Assembly: GCA_020205615.1 (NCBI GenBank)
Contig: CM035171.1
Location: forward strand, 3,071,267-3,135,266
Direction of reading: 5' to 3'
Length of the DNA: 64,000 nucleotides
Source: Panax quinquefolius
Taxonomy: Eukaryota > Streptophyta > Magnoliopsida > Apiales > Araliaceae
Both the position numbers and the translations under genes were made by a program. Below are positions 35,389 through 47,545 of this stretch, piece by piece; position 1 is the first letter of the stretch, and each line of letters begins with the position of its first letter. The notes under the pieces are model-generated. The model was given only the letters and a program-made list of their open reading frames with translations. It had not been told where the DNA came from and ran no database searches.

Positions 35389-36669
35389 ATGGTGCTTTCA
35401 TTGAGAGATAAATCCAAGGAACCTGATCCTACCATGGATGTTTGGAACAAATTCTTGGAGAGATTTTCACAATCTATGACAAAATTTACTGATCAATTTG
35501 TTGAAGATATGAAGCAAGCTTGCGTGAAACCCGATACAAAGCATGATCGAAAAATACTCATTTACGGTTATACCCAAGAAGAGGATTGCCTTTGTGTAGT
35601 AACAGATACCATTGGGTCAGCATATTATGAAAGTGAGGAATCAATTGCTCCCGAGGGTACAACAATTTCAAATCCAATCTCAGCAACTGATGAAGCAAAA
35701 CCAGTTCAAAAAGGGTTCAGTAATTGCAAACATAGTAGTCCTTTAAACGAGGATGTTGATCAATTGAAGGTGGACAAAACTAATTCTCTGCATCAATGTG
35801 AATTGTCCTTGGTGAGCAACATCATGAATAGGGAACTTTATGCAAAGGAAAATGGATTACCTGATGAATGCGAGGTGTTTGTAGAAAGTCTCAAACCAGA
35901 ATTGGGTTACAAGTTGCAACCAAATGCCAAAGGAATTGTAGAGATTCAACCACCTACTGACCACATGGCTAGGAAAATCAAAATTGAAAAAGTAAGTGGA
36001 ATTGGTACTTATGGTGAATTGTTTAAAATCAATGATAGAAATAGAGTGTACAACAATAGTAAGATTACAAATGTGGATAGGTTTCACGAGGGCGTTCATG
36101 TAGTTCCGTATGTTGAGGATTTTTCAATCATATGTGGTGATATGAAAAGCCCAGTTAGTATTCCTTCTGAAAATGAGCTTGTATTTGATGTGGCTGTTGT
36201 GAGTAACACTGTCAATATGTTTGCCAAATGTGAGAAAATTAATTTTGCGAGCTGAGTTTTCAATAAAAATGGGTTTGTTATTGCGGATCTTGAAGAGGAA
36301 AATGGTTATCAAAATCAATTGCCGACCCAACAAGATGGTGATTCAATTGTCCCCGAAGAAGGAGATCACGAGAGTTTCCTAGCGAAATTGGAAGATCCAA
36401 GTCCACCAATTCATCAAATTTCAGATCAAAATTCCTTTTTTAACGTTGTGGGGAAGAATTTTTGTGCAAATCAAAAAGGACTTACTATTGCGGTTAAAAT
36501 GTTTGATAAAAGTTCAGAACGAACCGATCGCCATCAGATGAGTATAAATCTATTGTGTTTGGCTGTAAATTCTTGTGTTTGGGTGATGTTAATGAATTGG
36601 GACTTCAAGAATTCTACCTTTAGGGGGAAAAGTATATGGAAGTTGTTCATAAATATATGGGGCTATTGA
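35389..36669 (+). pseudogene. unrecognised reading frame of element J with one in-frame stop
   Basis: An open frame runs 35389-36255 (288 codons), stops at TGA 36253-36255, and continues in the same frame to 36669. The nominal ATG lies in the primer-site-like motif; MDVWNKFLERFSQ at 35434 is a likelier start. No family recognised. Its place after the left repeat suggests a Gag-like or captured sequence. Acidic, no membrane segment, no Cys/His knuckle. Confidence 0.45.
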
Positions 36670-36974
36670 CTCAAAATTTCATCATTCTCTTCCTTGGGTC
36701 AAATGTGGAAATCATTTTCTTGGGCGAAGCTGCTATGAGAACTAAAGTTAGGCGGTTGTATGTTATCGTGAATGAGTTGCCTTATATGAATTTCATTGAA
36801 AAGACCCATCACTTAGATTCAAGGGGACTTACCTTAAGGTGGCTGTGGTTAGGAGGACATTTTTAAAGTGCATATGGTGCTTTTAAATGCCAAGAGGCTG
36901 GTTGGAATCCTAAAGAACAAATATTTGAAGGCTACTCAAATGGCTACAGACCATTGTTAGCCACAGTTCATGCT

Positions 36975-37118
36975 ATTGACATTTGTTTTGTTGCCATTCT
37001 TCCTGACATTTTGGACTCCAAGGCTGAGGGAAGGAACAAGTACCTAGAGTTGTTATCAGTTGCAGAGAAGTTCAAAAAGAGTCCTTATAGAAATGTTTGA
37101 GCAGCAGGAGGCAAACAA
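36975..37118 (+). pseudogene. captured fragment of a protein disulfide isomerase-like gene (PDIL2 type)
   Basis: One frame reads CFVAILPDILDSKAEGRNKY then LELLSVAEKFKKSPY, then AAGGKQ. This matches the region C-terminal to the thioredoxin domains of plant PDI-like 2-2/2-3 proteins (ICFVSFLPDILDSKAEGRNK type, from memory). The TGA at 37098-37100 sits where that family has Trp. No CGHC active site, signal peptide or other exon is near, so it is a fragment. The capture was spliced-like or exonic; only about 48 codons are clear. Confidence 0.75.
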
Positions 37119-37396
37119 TCAAGGCTTGTTAGCATTGAATTCTTCTTTACCCAAATTTTAAACCCATACTTGCCAACCAAGACTGTCAATACCCAGTTTA
37201 CCAAATATAATCTAGAACAAGGTTCTTTAGAGATATATATGTGCTGCTAGTGTGAAAAGTAGAAAGTGGTGAAACACTAAATGTGTTTGATCAATTGAAA
37301 TATAATAGTAGTTGCCTTTCATTGTTAACATGGAATACGACTATATAGGGTTCAATTCAAGTTGGTCATACTGATATTTGGAAACAATATGTTGAA

Positions 37397-37996
37397 ATGA
37401 TGGATTGTGGTGTTGTGATTGGTGTTGAGACTATTACTTCCTTAATTCAAACCATTTGTATTTCAAATAGTGATCTTCTTTGGCAAGCTCTGAAAATCCG
37501 ATATGTGCCCAATATTGCTTTTCAATTGTTGATATCTGGGGTTTACAGAGAAAAGAATTGTTGCAGAGTATTTGGGTTTAATATGGGGTTGTTGCTACTT
37601 CCGGTGAAATTCTTTTACTGGGTCTCTTTGTTAAATTCTTTTGCTGCTCGTTCATGTCTTTGTCCTTTTCTTAGGTCCACATTTAACTTTCTTGGGTTGG
37701 TTTTGGAAAACAAAAAAACTATATATAAGTTGGGATTTGAACTTGAACAGAGGAACTGCATTAATGAACTAGCTGAAAACATGTTGCCTTTCAATACAAA
37801 CTATATAGACACGAGCCAAGTTTGTATAATTGCTATCGCTAGGCCCGATTGCTACTGGAATGCTTTTATCTATTCAAATATGTACAATGTGACCAAGTTC
37901 GTGATTTCAAAAATGTCAAAGGTGAAGAAAAAAATCAAATGTTTGATTGTGCTAGATCAAATTGAAAATGTTGACAATTTGGTGGCTACTATATAA
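37397..37996 (+). pseudogene. unrecognised 199-codon reading frame in element J
   Basis: MMDCGVVIGVETITSL to NVDNLVATI. Contains a hydrophobic stretch (GLLLLPVKFFYWVSLL) and a Lys-rich end (SKVKKKIK). No family recognised. Frame differs from 35389-36669. Codon texture resembles captured or decayed coding sequence rather than random AT-rich DNA, but I cannot assign it. Confidence 0.3.
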
Positions 37997-38478
37997 GCTG
38001 ATGACGCTATATTATTGAAATTTACAACAAATAGTTTCGACATCAATGAACTGCCAGGTACATTTTTGTAATCATTAGAGTTGGAGATACTAACAAGGCA
38101 CTTCTTGTTTTCTACATTAAAGAAAAAGAAGCTCTGAAAACTTGCGAGCTGGGTTTTAATGCCATTTACACACCCAAATTACCATGCTCTTCCAGGAAGC
38201 AAATGAATGTGGAGCAACAACTTATATGTTATGTCATACACGTCAGTCTTGCCTTAATGACAGTGGTGAACATAATGGAAAATGATGTTCTAAATTGTTT
38301 TATTATGATATCATGGGAAATATACTTGGGTGTTCATATTTACTTAAGGATGGAGAACGGAAAGAAGTACACCCAAGGTGGGTTTCGATTTGATTGTTTT
38401 GTGACTTTAACGAAGTACACTCACCATGGATTGCGGGTAGTACTTATTGGAAATTACAAGGATGACACTATTGTATAA

Positions 38479-38718
38479 GCTGCCATTTTGAGTGTGGGTA
38501 ATGAGAAGGTGCAGGATGGATGTGAATTTTTTCCCCTTGGTTTGGAGACGGCTGAAGTTGTCATGACTGTTTTGATTCCCATGAACACAATCATACCCAC
38601 CAAGCAAGAGCAGATTTTCTCTACGGCCCTAGACAACCAACCTAGTATCATAGTTCAGGTTTGTATGGTTCAGGTGTGTAAATGTGAGAGGACAAGGATT
38701 AGAGACAATAACTTGCTT
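38479..38718 (+). pseudogene. captured fragment of an HSP70 gene
   Basis: In frame: [13 protein letters not shown], then [40 protein letters not shown] and [11 protein letters not shown]. This is the start of the substrate-binding domain of cytosolic HSP70 (family pattern AAILSGEGNEKVQD... [27 protein letters not shown]...). A stop (TAA 38476-38478) precedes it and the match ends after NNLL. ATPase domain and the rest are missing, so it is a non-functional fragment. Confidence 0.85.
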
Positions 38719-39033
38719 GCCACAAGAGGTTTGGTTAATTATTCTTCATGAAAATTATAAATCTGATGCGATTTACAATGGGTTCAGAGTCAATTCATTA
38801 ATGCATTCCGAATGTGAAGTTATGAATAAGGAGAACGTCATTGCATACATATGTGATAACCAGGAGGTGATCCATAGGGCATTTATGGGAAATTTAGTGC
38901 AGAATGAAATATGTTCTACTCGTTTTGAAGAAAATGTTTGTAGTCCTGGGTTCAAAGTGTAGCATCACGTTGAGCACAAGGTGGTTTTTGAAGGGCGGAG
39001 TATTGTAGCGTTTCGGTCAAAATATGAATAGAG

Positions 39034-39238
39034 TAAGTTGTCAAAGTGATCCAAGGGTTGTAATATATTTTCAAAAATCTATGGCTGAGATTAATTGTAT
39101 AGTTATTAGGGGAAATATAAGGCAATACAATGTACTAAAGGATAGTTATTGAATATCATACAAAGCAATTTCTAATCTCCTTTCTTCTCTCTTTTAAATT
39201 TCTTTCAAAAGTCTACCCGGGACTATAAATCGGTAACA
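39034..39238 (+). repeat. right terminal direct repeat of element J
   Basis: Partner of 35175-35388; ends CGGTAACA (TA-ACA end usual for LTRs) against CGATAACG on the left. Confidence 0.7.
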
Positions 39239-39293
39239 GATTTATTAGAGGATGCTGGATAGTACTAGTTTTTCGGTTCCTACTGTTTGGTAA

Positions 39294-39888
39294 GAGTGTA
39301 AACGAGTCGAACTGAAATACATAGAGAGTTGTTCGAATTTAACTTGAAATTTTAAATTCATACTCAAATTCAAATTATATTTGAAAAATTCTATTTAAAT
39401 TTAACTTGACTCGAATATTTATTACTTGAATTCGATCCGACATAGATAAAATTATATTCAAACTACTCGTGAGTTTCAAATTGAAGTTCGAATTCAAGCC
39501 TCCATATAATAAATAACTTTATAATAAATATAATTATAAATTGAATTTGTTATTTTACATAGAAATGAGAAAATACTTACTATTACACTTACAAATATAA
39601 AATCACAATTAAAATAAAAAACAAAACAATAATAATTAATTATTCTAATTTGATTTAATTTTGTTTATATTGTAAGAGAATGTATCAGTATCTAATTGAA
39701 TATGTATCAAATCACAATTTAGAATTCGAGTAATTTGAATCTTAAACGAGTTGAGTATAATCTGACTCAAAATTTTACTCGTATTTTTATTCGAACTATT
39801 TTTTTGAATCATATTATTAATGAATCCGAGTCTCGCACGCTTATATTTTTTCAAATCGAGCCTGAACTATTTGATTCATTTACGGTCG
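39294..39888. repeat. MITE-like remnant with degenerate inverted ends
   Basis: Begins GTGTAAACGAGTCGAACTG; the complement of its end reads CCGTAAATGAATCAAATAG, a partial inverted match of the type seen in hAT-like MITEs of plants. The interior is AT-rich with TCGAA/TTCGAATTC words. No clear target duplication. Confidence 0.35.
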
Positions 39889-40771
39889 TAATGTTTGCAC
39901 AATAATAAATTGGAAGAAAAACCGGTTACAAACATATGGTTTAAAATCTAAATCCCTCGGTATAAAAAAATGAATGGAATTTAACAAAAAGTTTAAGTGG
40001 TAATTTAACTTTAATTTTTCGTTTTCTTTTCTTTTTCTTAATAAAATCACAAACTATACTAAAGTACACTTCTAAAAATAATTATATTTTTCCACTTTTT
40101 TTTTTTTCAAACTTCAAACTCAAACACAATTTCGAGATTCATCTTTGTGGGTAAGAAAATCGTGCCTTGCTAGTTAGGTTTCGTGTTGGCTGAGGAGCAG
40201 AGAAATTTACAAAGAGCACGAAATTGGTTGATTGATTGAAAAGGGGAGAAGAATAGGTGAGCGATTACTCCAATGACACGTGGCAGAACTCCTAGAATTC
40301 GAAAACCGTGTTAGGGTAGCAGGGATTCCAAGAGCCTTCTTGAGTCCTTCGAGTTGAGAGAATGTCCAAACCCTTTAGTGCTTTTAGGTGGAATATCCAA
40401 GCCTTAAGTCACCAAAAGAGTAAGTCTTGTGTCTCCTAAGAGGTCCCCTCCTTTATAGAATGGAAGGGGTATTTATAGAGCTTCCTAGAATTTAAGTAAT
40501 CACATGCCAAGCACATGTCTTCAGAAAAATTCCAGAAATACCCTTTAGTCATTGGAATAATGCCCATATTGCCCTGTCCTTCTAGCCACCAATCCAATCC
40601 CTCAATCAATTCCCAAAACGAGCCGCCTCCATGTGTCTTCTGTCTCGGGACACGTGGAGGCTTCTCCCGGGTCTAGCCCGTGGAACCCTAATTGTGTATT
40701 TAATTTAATTAGGTCATGTGATCCCTAATTTTACACCTGGGCCCACAATCTTCAAATTTATATATTTTTCG
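39889..40771. other. no gene; possible LTR remnant
   Basis: 40140-40750 is less AT-rich and contains ACACGTGGCAG, a TATTTATAGAGC box (40469-40480) and a CTAATTTTACACCTGGGCCC end, resembling part of a minus-strand LTR of another family. No partner LTR or internal domain is present in the window. Confidence 0.3.
40763..40771. repeat. target-site duplication of the fold-back element, left copy
   Basis: TATTTTTCG; right copy TATTTTCCG at 58844-58852. Nine bases with one mismatch, the length used by Mutator-like transposons. Confidence 0.65.
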
Positions 40772-41718
40772 GACTAAAAGACAATTTGCACCCCAAACTT
40801 TACATCGTTGTTGAATTTTGCACCCCAAACCAAAAAAAGTGTCTAAGTACACCCCAAACTTCATTATACGTAACAAAACGCACACTTTCTTCACTTAACC
40901 CAACAAAAGTGACCCAAATTTAAAGGTCATAAAACAAGTTTGGGGTGCAAATTGTCTTTTAGTCTTAAAAATTGGCAAAAATAATAAATTTTACATAAAA
41001 TAAAATTATTTTAAAATAATTAATTTTAAAATAAAATAATAAAATTAAAATAAATATTTGGAATTAATAATTAATTTTTTTTAAAACAATTTTTTTAAAA
41101 TACTGAATTGTAAAATAGAATTTTTTTTGTAAAAATTATGTTTTTACAAAAAAAAAAATTAAGAACAATTATGTTTTTACAAAATTGTAAAATAAATTTG
41201 AGTTTTACAAAATTGTAAAATATAATATTTTTATAAAAAATTCTATTTTTACAAAATTGTAAAATACCATTTTTTTACAAAATTGTGTTTTTAAATGTAA
41301 TTTTTAAAAACTTGTAAAATAAAATTACTTTTAAAAACTAAAAAGTATTTTAATTTTGTTTGTTGACAATTTTTTAAAAAATCTGCTTTTACAAAAAAAA
41401 AATTAAAATTTCGTGAACTTAAATTACATTTTGTTTTTAAAAATAGTTTTTTTTTACAATTACATTTTAAAAAAATCTGCTTTTTAAAAACAAAATGCAA
41501 TTTAAATTGCTTTTATTTTTTTTAAAAAATGCATTTTTTAAACATAATTGTAAAATTTTAGTAAAAAAAATTACTTTTACAAAAAAATGTAAAAAGCAAT
41601 TGTAAAAAAAAGCTTTTTAAAAACAAAAGCAATTTAAATTCACGCATTTTTAAATTTTTTTTTTTAAAAATAGATTTTAAAAAAAATTGTCTACAAACAA
41701 AATTAAAATATTTTTTTT
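40772..41718. mobile_element. Fold-back (Mutator-like) DNA transposon, left arm
   Basis: Starts GACTAAAAGACAATTTGCAC. The complement of the right arm (58843-58237) follows the same order: GCACCCCAAACTT blocks, AGTGAAGAAAGTGTGCG and ACGTATAATGAAGTTTGG text, GGCAAAAATAAT, AAATA(T/C)TTGGAATTAATAATTAA, then oligo-T/A runs. Within the arm, GACTAAAAGACAATTTGCAC is also inverted at 40944-40967, giving a 196-base inner inverted repeat. 41090-41718 is nearly pure A/T with ACAAAATTGT palindromes. No transposase. Confidence 0.75.
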
Positions 41719-42053
41719 TGTGACGCCTCCAAAATTAGGTATACATCACCCATCTTGGGTCGCCAAATATATGGTATGTAATTCAAATACAACTTACTTA
41801 ATACAACAACATGTGTATGCATAATACTTATTAAAACATAAACCTGTGAGTTTGAATACAAATAATATCTACTAGAGATTATTCAAACTCAAAAGGAGTC
41901 CTCATTACAATTATTATCACACTATTTCACGTAATAGTGAGGACTACTAATCTTATCTTTTGGACCATCACTCCAGTTCCCGACTCGACGTCCCAAATTT
42001 ATATTCTCATTCACTGAAGAGAAAAAGGTGAAAGAAAGGGTGAGCTCAACTAG
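41719..42053 (-). repeat. Element H: Fam2 solo LTR, first part
   Basis: Plus-strand TGTGACGCCTCCAAAATTAGG is the inverted end of a Fam2 LTR (U5 side). The match runs to AACTAG at 42053, where element G is inserted, and resumes at 56367. No internal domain or second LTR flanks it, so H is a solo LTR (about 2.2 kb) left after LTR-LTR recombination (inference). Right end at 58236. Confidence 0.8.
42049..42053. repeat. target-site duplication of element G, left copy (ACTAG)
   Basis: ACTAG before TGTGAGACCC; second copy at 56367-56371 right after the LTR end GTCACA. The uninterrupted site CTCAACTAGCCC is visible in related LTRs (for example 13500-13515). Confidence 0.85.
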
Positions 42054-44450
42054 TGTGAGACCCAGTTTTTATCAATAAAGATTTAAATTTTGTCAAAATA
42101 ATTTTTAATATTATGGTGTGAATTTGAGATAATATTATAGTTGTGGGTAGTATTTATAAATTTTGCAAAGTATGCAAGTGGTTATATTATATTCGATTGG
42201 TGGGGAATATTCGGTTTAGCGAGGGAATATTAAATCAATAACTCAATCATTGGTGGACCCCACAAAAGAATTATTGTCGGATTGAGAAAACGACAAAAAT
42301 ATTTTATTGAAATAACTACTTAAGTTTTACCGTAGTTCTTGTTGAACTACTACCTAGTAAAAATACGATAATAATAAGTGTGGTTGCATAGTAGCGCACC
42401 TGTATTGATTATTGATCTTTATGTGAGAAATCACCAGTTTGATTCCATTATCATCGATTAATAATATGAATTATTATAGCGATAATGACGTTTTGTTTTA
42501 TTCGATTATTAACGTAATAAAACGAAACATCTTTTATATAAAATAGAATACTTTATTAAAGTTATTACATAAATAGAATATATTATATTTTATTATGCGT
42601 AGTGTTGCATAGTGTTTTTCGTAGTATTGCGTAGTGTTTTGCATAGTAAAAAATATTTTATATAAATAGAATATATTATATTTTATTTAAAAGATTTTTC
42701 TTTAAATATGAATGAGTCAGATTAAAATAAATCAATTTGAATGCTTCATGGATTAGTTCTTATGCATTCCATTTTCCTATAAATAAAGCTCATTCCTTCA
42801 TTATTTTCTTTACGAATTCATTGAAACTCTGAGAGAAAATTATAGAAAGAAGCTATAGAGAAAAATTATAGAAGAAGAAGAGTATTCTCGCTACTTCACT
42901 ACTTACATATTCAGGTTCTTTTACTACGGTAGGGTGTTATTCTTTTTCTTGAAGAGAACTTACATTATTCCATTCATTATTATTCTCATTGGAATAACTT
43001 TAAAAAAGTGGCATACCTATACATAACTTTGTATCTGTGGCCTACCTATACTTGGTGAAATCCTTATGTTATTCCATTGCTTATTATTACATTGGAATAA
43101 CTTTTGTATCTGCTGATTTTACCTATACTTGGTGACATTCTTCTATTATTCTCATTGGAACATCCATGCATGTGTTTTACACAGACTGGTTCCGTTTTAT
43201 TATTCTGTTGGAACATCCTTAATACATGTGTTTTACACCCACTGTTTCCGCCTTTATCATTCTGTTGGAATATCCTATCATGTGTTTTACACCCGATCCG
43301 GTTCCATCTTTATTATTACTGTTGGAACATCCCATTGGTGTGAATTTCACGACTGGTTCCGTTATTATTATTATTCATTGGAATAACTTTTCATACATCT
43401 GCAATCTGCATGCGTGGTGATTTCTTTTGTTATTCCATTCTTTATTATACCCAAATTGGTTAAAACTTTGACTTATACTCCATGAAATTAGTAGAATATC
43501 CTTGATATTTGCGTTTCATCCAATATCTTTTCATGGAAATATTCTTCCGATCATTATTGAATTTTACTTTCTGAAAGCGAGATCGTGTTGACAATTTGGG
43601 CGTTAATAATTCATGGATTAAATAATTCTTGAACTTGTTTTATTGAATTACTATGTCATTGTCATCATCCTCATGTTATATTATGTTATCTTTGGCTTAC
43701 GTCGTAGATGAACTTAGTATGATTATGACCGAGGATCATTCGGTATAATCATGACTTGATATAAATGATGTGACAAAAGTCCTCGATGGCTCATAATGCA
43801 AATGATGGATAGTTTTGGTATGATTATGACCGGGGGGTGATTCGGTATAGTCATGACCATTGATAATTTGATGAAAATCCTTGATCATTGGTACGGGGAT
43901 GATTAGATGTGGTGGTTTATTTATTAAAGTGAGTTTGATGATAAAAATTGATGAAAACCTTTTAAAACCTAAAAGATAGTAGACTTTATTCTCTACTTGA
44001 CTTTTTTAATGGATTACTTATTCAAAATTGCAGCTAAAACCGGTTTATACATTGTATTTTATCGGTTTAACACCTTTGTTGAAGGCTAATGATAATTTAT
44101 TACGCATTATCTTAGTCATAATATTTCTTCTTGGGCTAGTTGAGCTCACCTTTTCTTTCAACTGTTCTCTTCGGAAATGAGAACATAAATGAGACGAAGT
44201 CGAGGAACGGAGTAATGGTCCGAGGATAGCATTAGTAGTCCTCACTATTCGTGAAATAGTGTGATAATAGTTGTAATGAGGACTCCTTTTGAGTTTGTAT
44301 AATATCTAGTGAGACAATATTTGTATTCAAACTCACGGTTTATAAGTATTATACCTGCAGCAGTTATATTAATAAGTTGTATTTGAATTTATGTACTCGT
44401 GTAAGTGGCGACCCAAGATGGGTGGCGTATACTTAATTTTGGGGCGTCAC
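42054..44450 (+). repeat. 5' LTR of element G (Fam2)
   Basis: 2397 bases. TATA-like TATAAATAA at 42778-42786, 55-bp tandem repeat 42960-43440, hairpin repeats 43685-43905. Nearly the same length as the 3' LTR (53969-56366). Confidence 0.85.
42778..42786 (+). promoter_or_regulatory. TATA box in G 5' LTR
   Basis: TATAAATAA (TATAAATAG in the 3' LTR at 54696-54704). Confidence 0.55.
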
Positions 44451-44633
44451 GGTTGGTATCGAGAGCCATAAGTGTGAAGAGCCCCGAGCCTCTCTCATTT
44501 GGTGACTTCTGTTGATGGGGAATGCACCGGACTCTCTCCGTAGGGGCCGCCGTCTTTTCGGTGTGGCAAGGTGATAGTACCAATGTGAGGTCTTGACACA
44601 AGTTGGTGTCCAGAGTCACGATTGGTATCGAGC
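44451..44633 (+). other. duplicated primer-binding region of element G
   Basis: GGTTGGTATCGAGAGCC directly after the LTR, then about 155 bases, then GTCACGATTGGTATCGAGC (second site at 44622-44633). Elements D and E have only the second arrangement here. The intervening bases occur inside pol of D, E and G. Confidence 0.65.
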
Positions 44634-44803
44634 TTAGGGATATGATCCACAGCTAAGATGTGAGATAAGAACTAGGAGGGAGAGCGGAAATTCCTTCGCT
44701 AGTATGACCTACCTAAGTTTATTTGGTATTTAATTGGTCGGTCGAAGTATAGGGATAATATTTGATATATTAATTAACCCTCGTGTTGTGGCGGTGTTTG
44801 GAA

Positions 44804-44911
44804 ATGGCAAATGAAAATATTCACAATGGAGTGAATGTGGCCGTTGTGACACCTTTAATCACTAATCGGTTAATGCGATTAATCGACGAGGAACAAATTA
44901 GAGATATCCAC
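44804..44911 (+). pseudogene. acidic coiled-coil reading frame of element G, 5' part
   Basis: ATG 44804 opens MANENIHNGVNV and runs 36 codons to the target site of element I (44907-44911). Resumes at 50516. It sits where Gag is expected but does not resemble the Fam1 Gag. Confidence 0.5.
44907..44911. repeat. target-site duplication of element I, left copy (TCCAC)
   Basis: TCCAC; second copy at 50511-50515. Joining the flanks keeps the reading frame of element G open across the site. Confidence 0.85.
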
Positions 44912-47545
44912 CGTGGCGACCCCAAAATAGGTCCATTCCATCCAACCCATTCTCGAGTCGCCAAATACATGGTACGAAACAATTACAACTTTATTATCAC
45001 AACAATAAAGCGTGAGTTTAAATACAAATATTATCTTCTGAACAATATTTATACTCAAATAAATCCTCATCACATTTATTGATACATTATTTTACAATAA
45101 TGGTGAGGACTACTAAAACAACTTTCTCTAGAACCTTCATTCCATACCCACGACTAAGACTTTCGCCACATTCTCGCCTCACGAGAAGAAAAAAATGGAA
45201 CAACAAGGAAAAGGGTGAGCTCAACTAGCCCAAGATAAAATGTTATGACTAAGATAATATACAACAAATTATCGTTAGTCTCCAACGAGGAAAAATCGAT
45301 AGAATACAACAGACAACAAGTTTCGATCAATATTCGCATGGAAATAATAATTCATAGAAGAGTTACGTAGAGAATGAAATCTACTATAATCTATGAATTT
45401 AACGATCCATCATCAATATTTTATCCCTCAACATCAATCAATATTCATCTCAAATCAAATATTCATCTGTGCACTACAGCCAAAGATATTCATCAATCGA
45501 TTAATGTTCATCTCAACACTGTTCATCTTTGCACTAAAGGCCAAAGATATTCATCAATCGGTCGTGTTCATCTCTCAACACATTCGCTCATCTTTTCACT
45601 AAAGGCCAAAGATATTCTTGAGAAATCATTCATCTTTGCACTACAGGCCAAAGATATTCAATAATATCATCATTTAAGACCGAGGATGATGAAAAATATT
45701 TTTAAAGAAACGAATCCAAAGAAACAAAATGACAAGGATTAAGGATTCAGTACTTGGTTTTATCCACGTCCAAAATACCTCAAAAATAATCATAGTGAAG
45801 TAAAATTCAAGAATGATCAAAACATGGATACAATCAAAGCTAGTATCCGAAATAGATATTTTAGACAAAAAGAAAATTTTCATTTTTGGTGAATAGTCAA
45901 ATGATATTAAGTGAATAGTCTTGAGTATCGTGAATAAGACTCAGACACCAAAAGATAGAAATTCCACAAAAAAAACATCTTCACGCTTCATGAATAGTAC
46001 TTCGTGAATAATAACTTCGTGAATAAGTAACTCATGAATAGTAACTCGTGAATAGTAACCCCGACATGAAAAAGTTCCAAATTTGATAAAAACTTGGATC
46101 AACATTTCAAAGATATAATGATATTGAAGAAATAATATCATTACGAAAAAATAATATCCCTTACCTCGAAGAATCGATTTCTTGAAGGAAAGGTCGGAAG
46201 TGATCTTTGAATGAAACTTGTCTTGACAAGACAACTCTCAAAGTATCTAAATACTCACAAAATACGCTCAATAATATAGAGAGAGAGAGAAAAACTTTGT
46301 TTACGGTGTGATTTTCAATTCTAACTTAGCCTCTTCATTTATAGGAAAATGTTAGCCGTAGAAAGCGGACTTGACCAAGCTACTTGATGGCTTTTACTGC
46401 TACTATTGCCACCCACCACATTTGAAATAAAATTCAGCACATTTTTTCACCAACCACAAGTGGGGCCCACTCAATTCTAGAATTTTCCACCAAAATCAAT
46501 TATAAACCTAATTTAGAATCCGACACCTCTTAAAATTCACAACAAATCATTCGTGCATTTTCAACGGTTCAAAATTTGTGGACATATACTCAACTTATGT
46601 ATGTATAACATACCCAAAAATTACCACAATCCAACGGTCGGATTAAAAATTATAACCCCGCATATATCTCAAACCCACGATTTGATTTTAACACCTCCAA
46701 TCCGATAAAATCTTGATAAAACACCTCAACAATAATTTCTTCATTAATAACCACATAAATAAATCCATCATTTATATTCATATAAAATAAATATTTCCTT
46801 ATCATATGAATCAATAATTAATTATTCACAAATAATATTACGTAATCACATTTATAATGACCAAATTCATTCCTGAGAAAGAGGGGGCTTTCCAATAAGA
46901 ATTTCTCCTTCTTGGCGCTTGCATGATTAGGTGACCAAACCTCTCCTTGTAACTTTCTAGACATTGCCAATAGTGCTATTTAATAATATTATTCAAATAA
47001 TATGAATTATTGATCGATAACGAGAAATATTATGCGGTGATAATTATTGAAACAACAATAATATAAAATATCAACGCATCAATTATTGAATCAATAAAAT
47101 AAAATATTGAACAATAATTCTTAATAATTATTGAGTAGTGCCTTCTTATGTAAGGATCAATAATTCAAAATATCGTGTAAAATCGTAATGCTTCTTGTGC
47201 AAACACGCATATTACATATTTTTTAACCATCGGTGTTAATAACGATTACGTGAGTTATTTATAAAAACTTAATTTTGTCGTTTTCTTTCATCCGAAGCGG
47301 TTATTACATTATGGGGCCCACAAATAGGCTGCACCGTCAATACATTTAATATTCCCCGACGTAAAGAATATTCCACGACCAAACGAATATTCCCCACAAC
47401 AATGAATATTTTATAACCACTTGTGTATTTTGAAAAAATTCATATATCACCCTTAACTTTAACTTTTATCAATTTAACCATTTACTTGAATAGTAATTAT
47501 AAGAAAAATTGAATACTTTTATTTCATAAAATTCGGGGTCTTACA
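44912..47545 (-). repeat. 3' LTR of element I (Fam1, D-type U3)
   Basis: 2634 bases. Begins CGTGGCGACCCC on the plus strand where the sister LTR has TGTGACAACCCC. Hairpin repeats 45470-45665, GTGAATAGTAACT minisatellite 45890-46060, TATA complement ATTTATA at 46337-46343. Confidence 0.85.

Larger units (their letters stand above)
35175..39238 (+). mobile_element. Element J: LTR-flanked element with captured host gene fragments
   Basis: Bounded by direct repeats of 214 and 205 bases (35175-35388, 39034-39238). TGGTGCTTTCATTGAGAG directly follows the left repeat, where a primer-binding site would be. A purine-rich GAAGGGCGGAGT lies about 45 bases before the right repeat. Inside are a long interrupted reading frame and pieces of a PDI-like gene and an HSP70 gene. 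No RT or integrase seen. Target duplication not found. Confidence 0.6.

Noticed and set aside
36975..38718. Working PDI or HSP70 gene
   Set aside because: Only about 48 and 80 codons are present, with stops beside or inside them, and no remaining domains.
39034..39238. Clear 5-bp target duplication for element J
   Set aside because: Flanks TAAGT and GATTT do not match; the ends may be eroded, so no TSD is claimed.
41291..41500. Phe/Lys-rich frame in A/T-rich DNA
   Set aside because: Low-complexity arm of the fold-back element; composition alone explains it.
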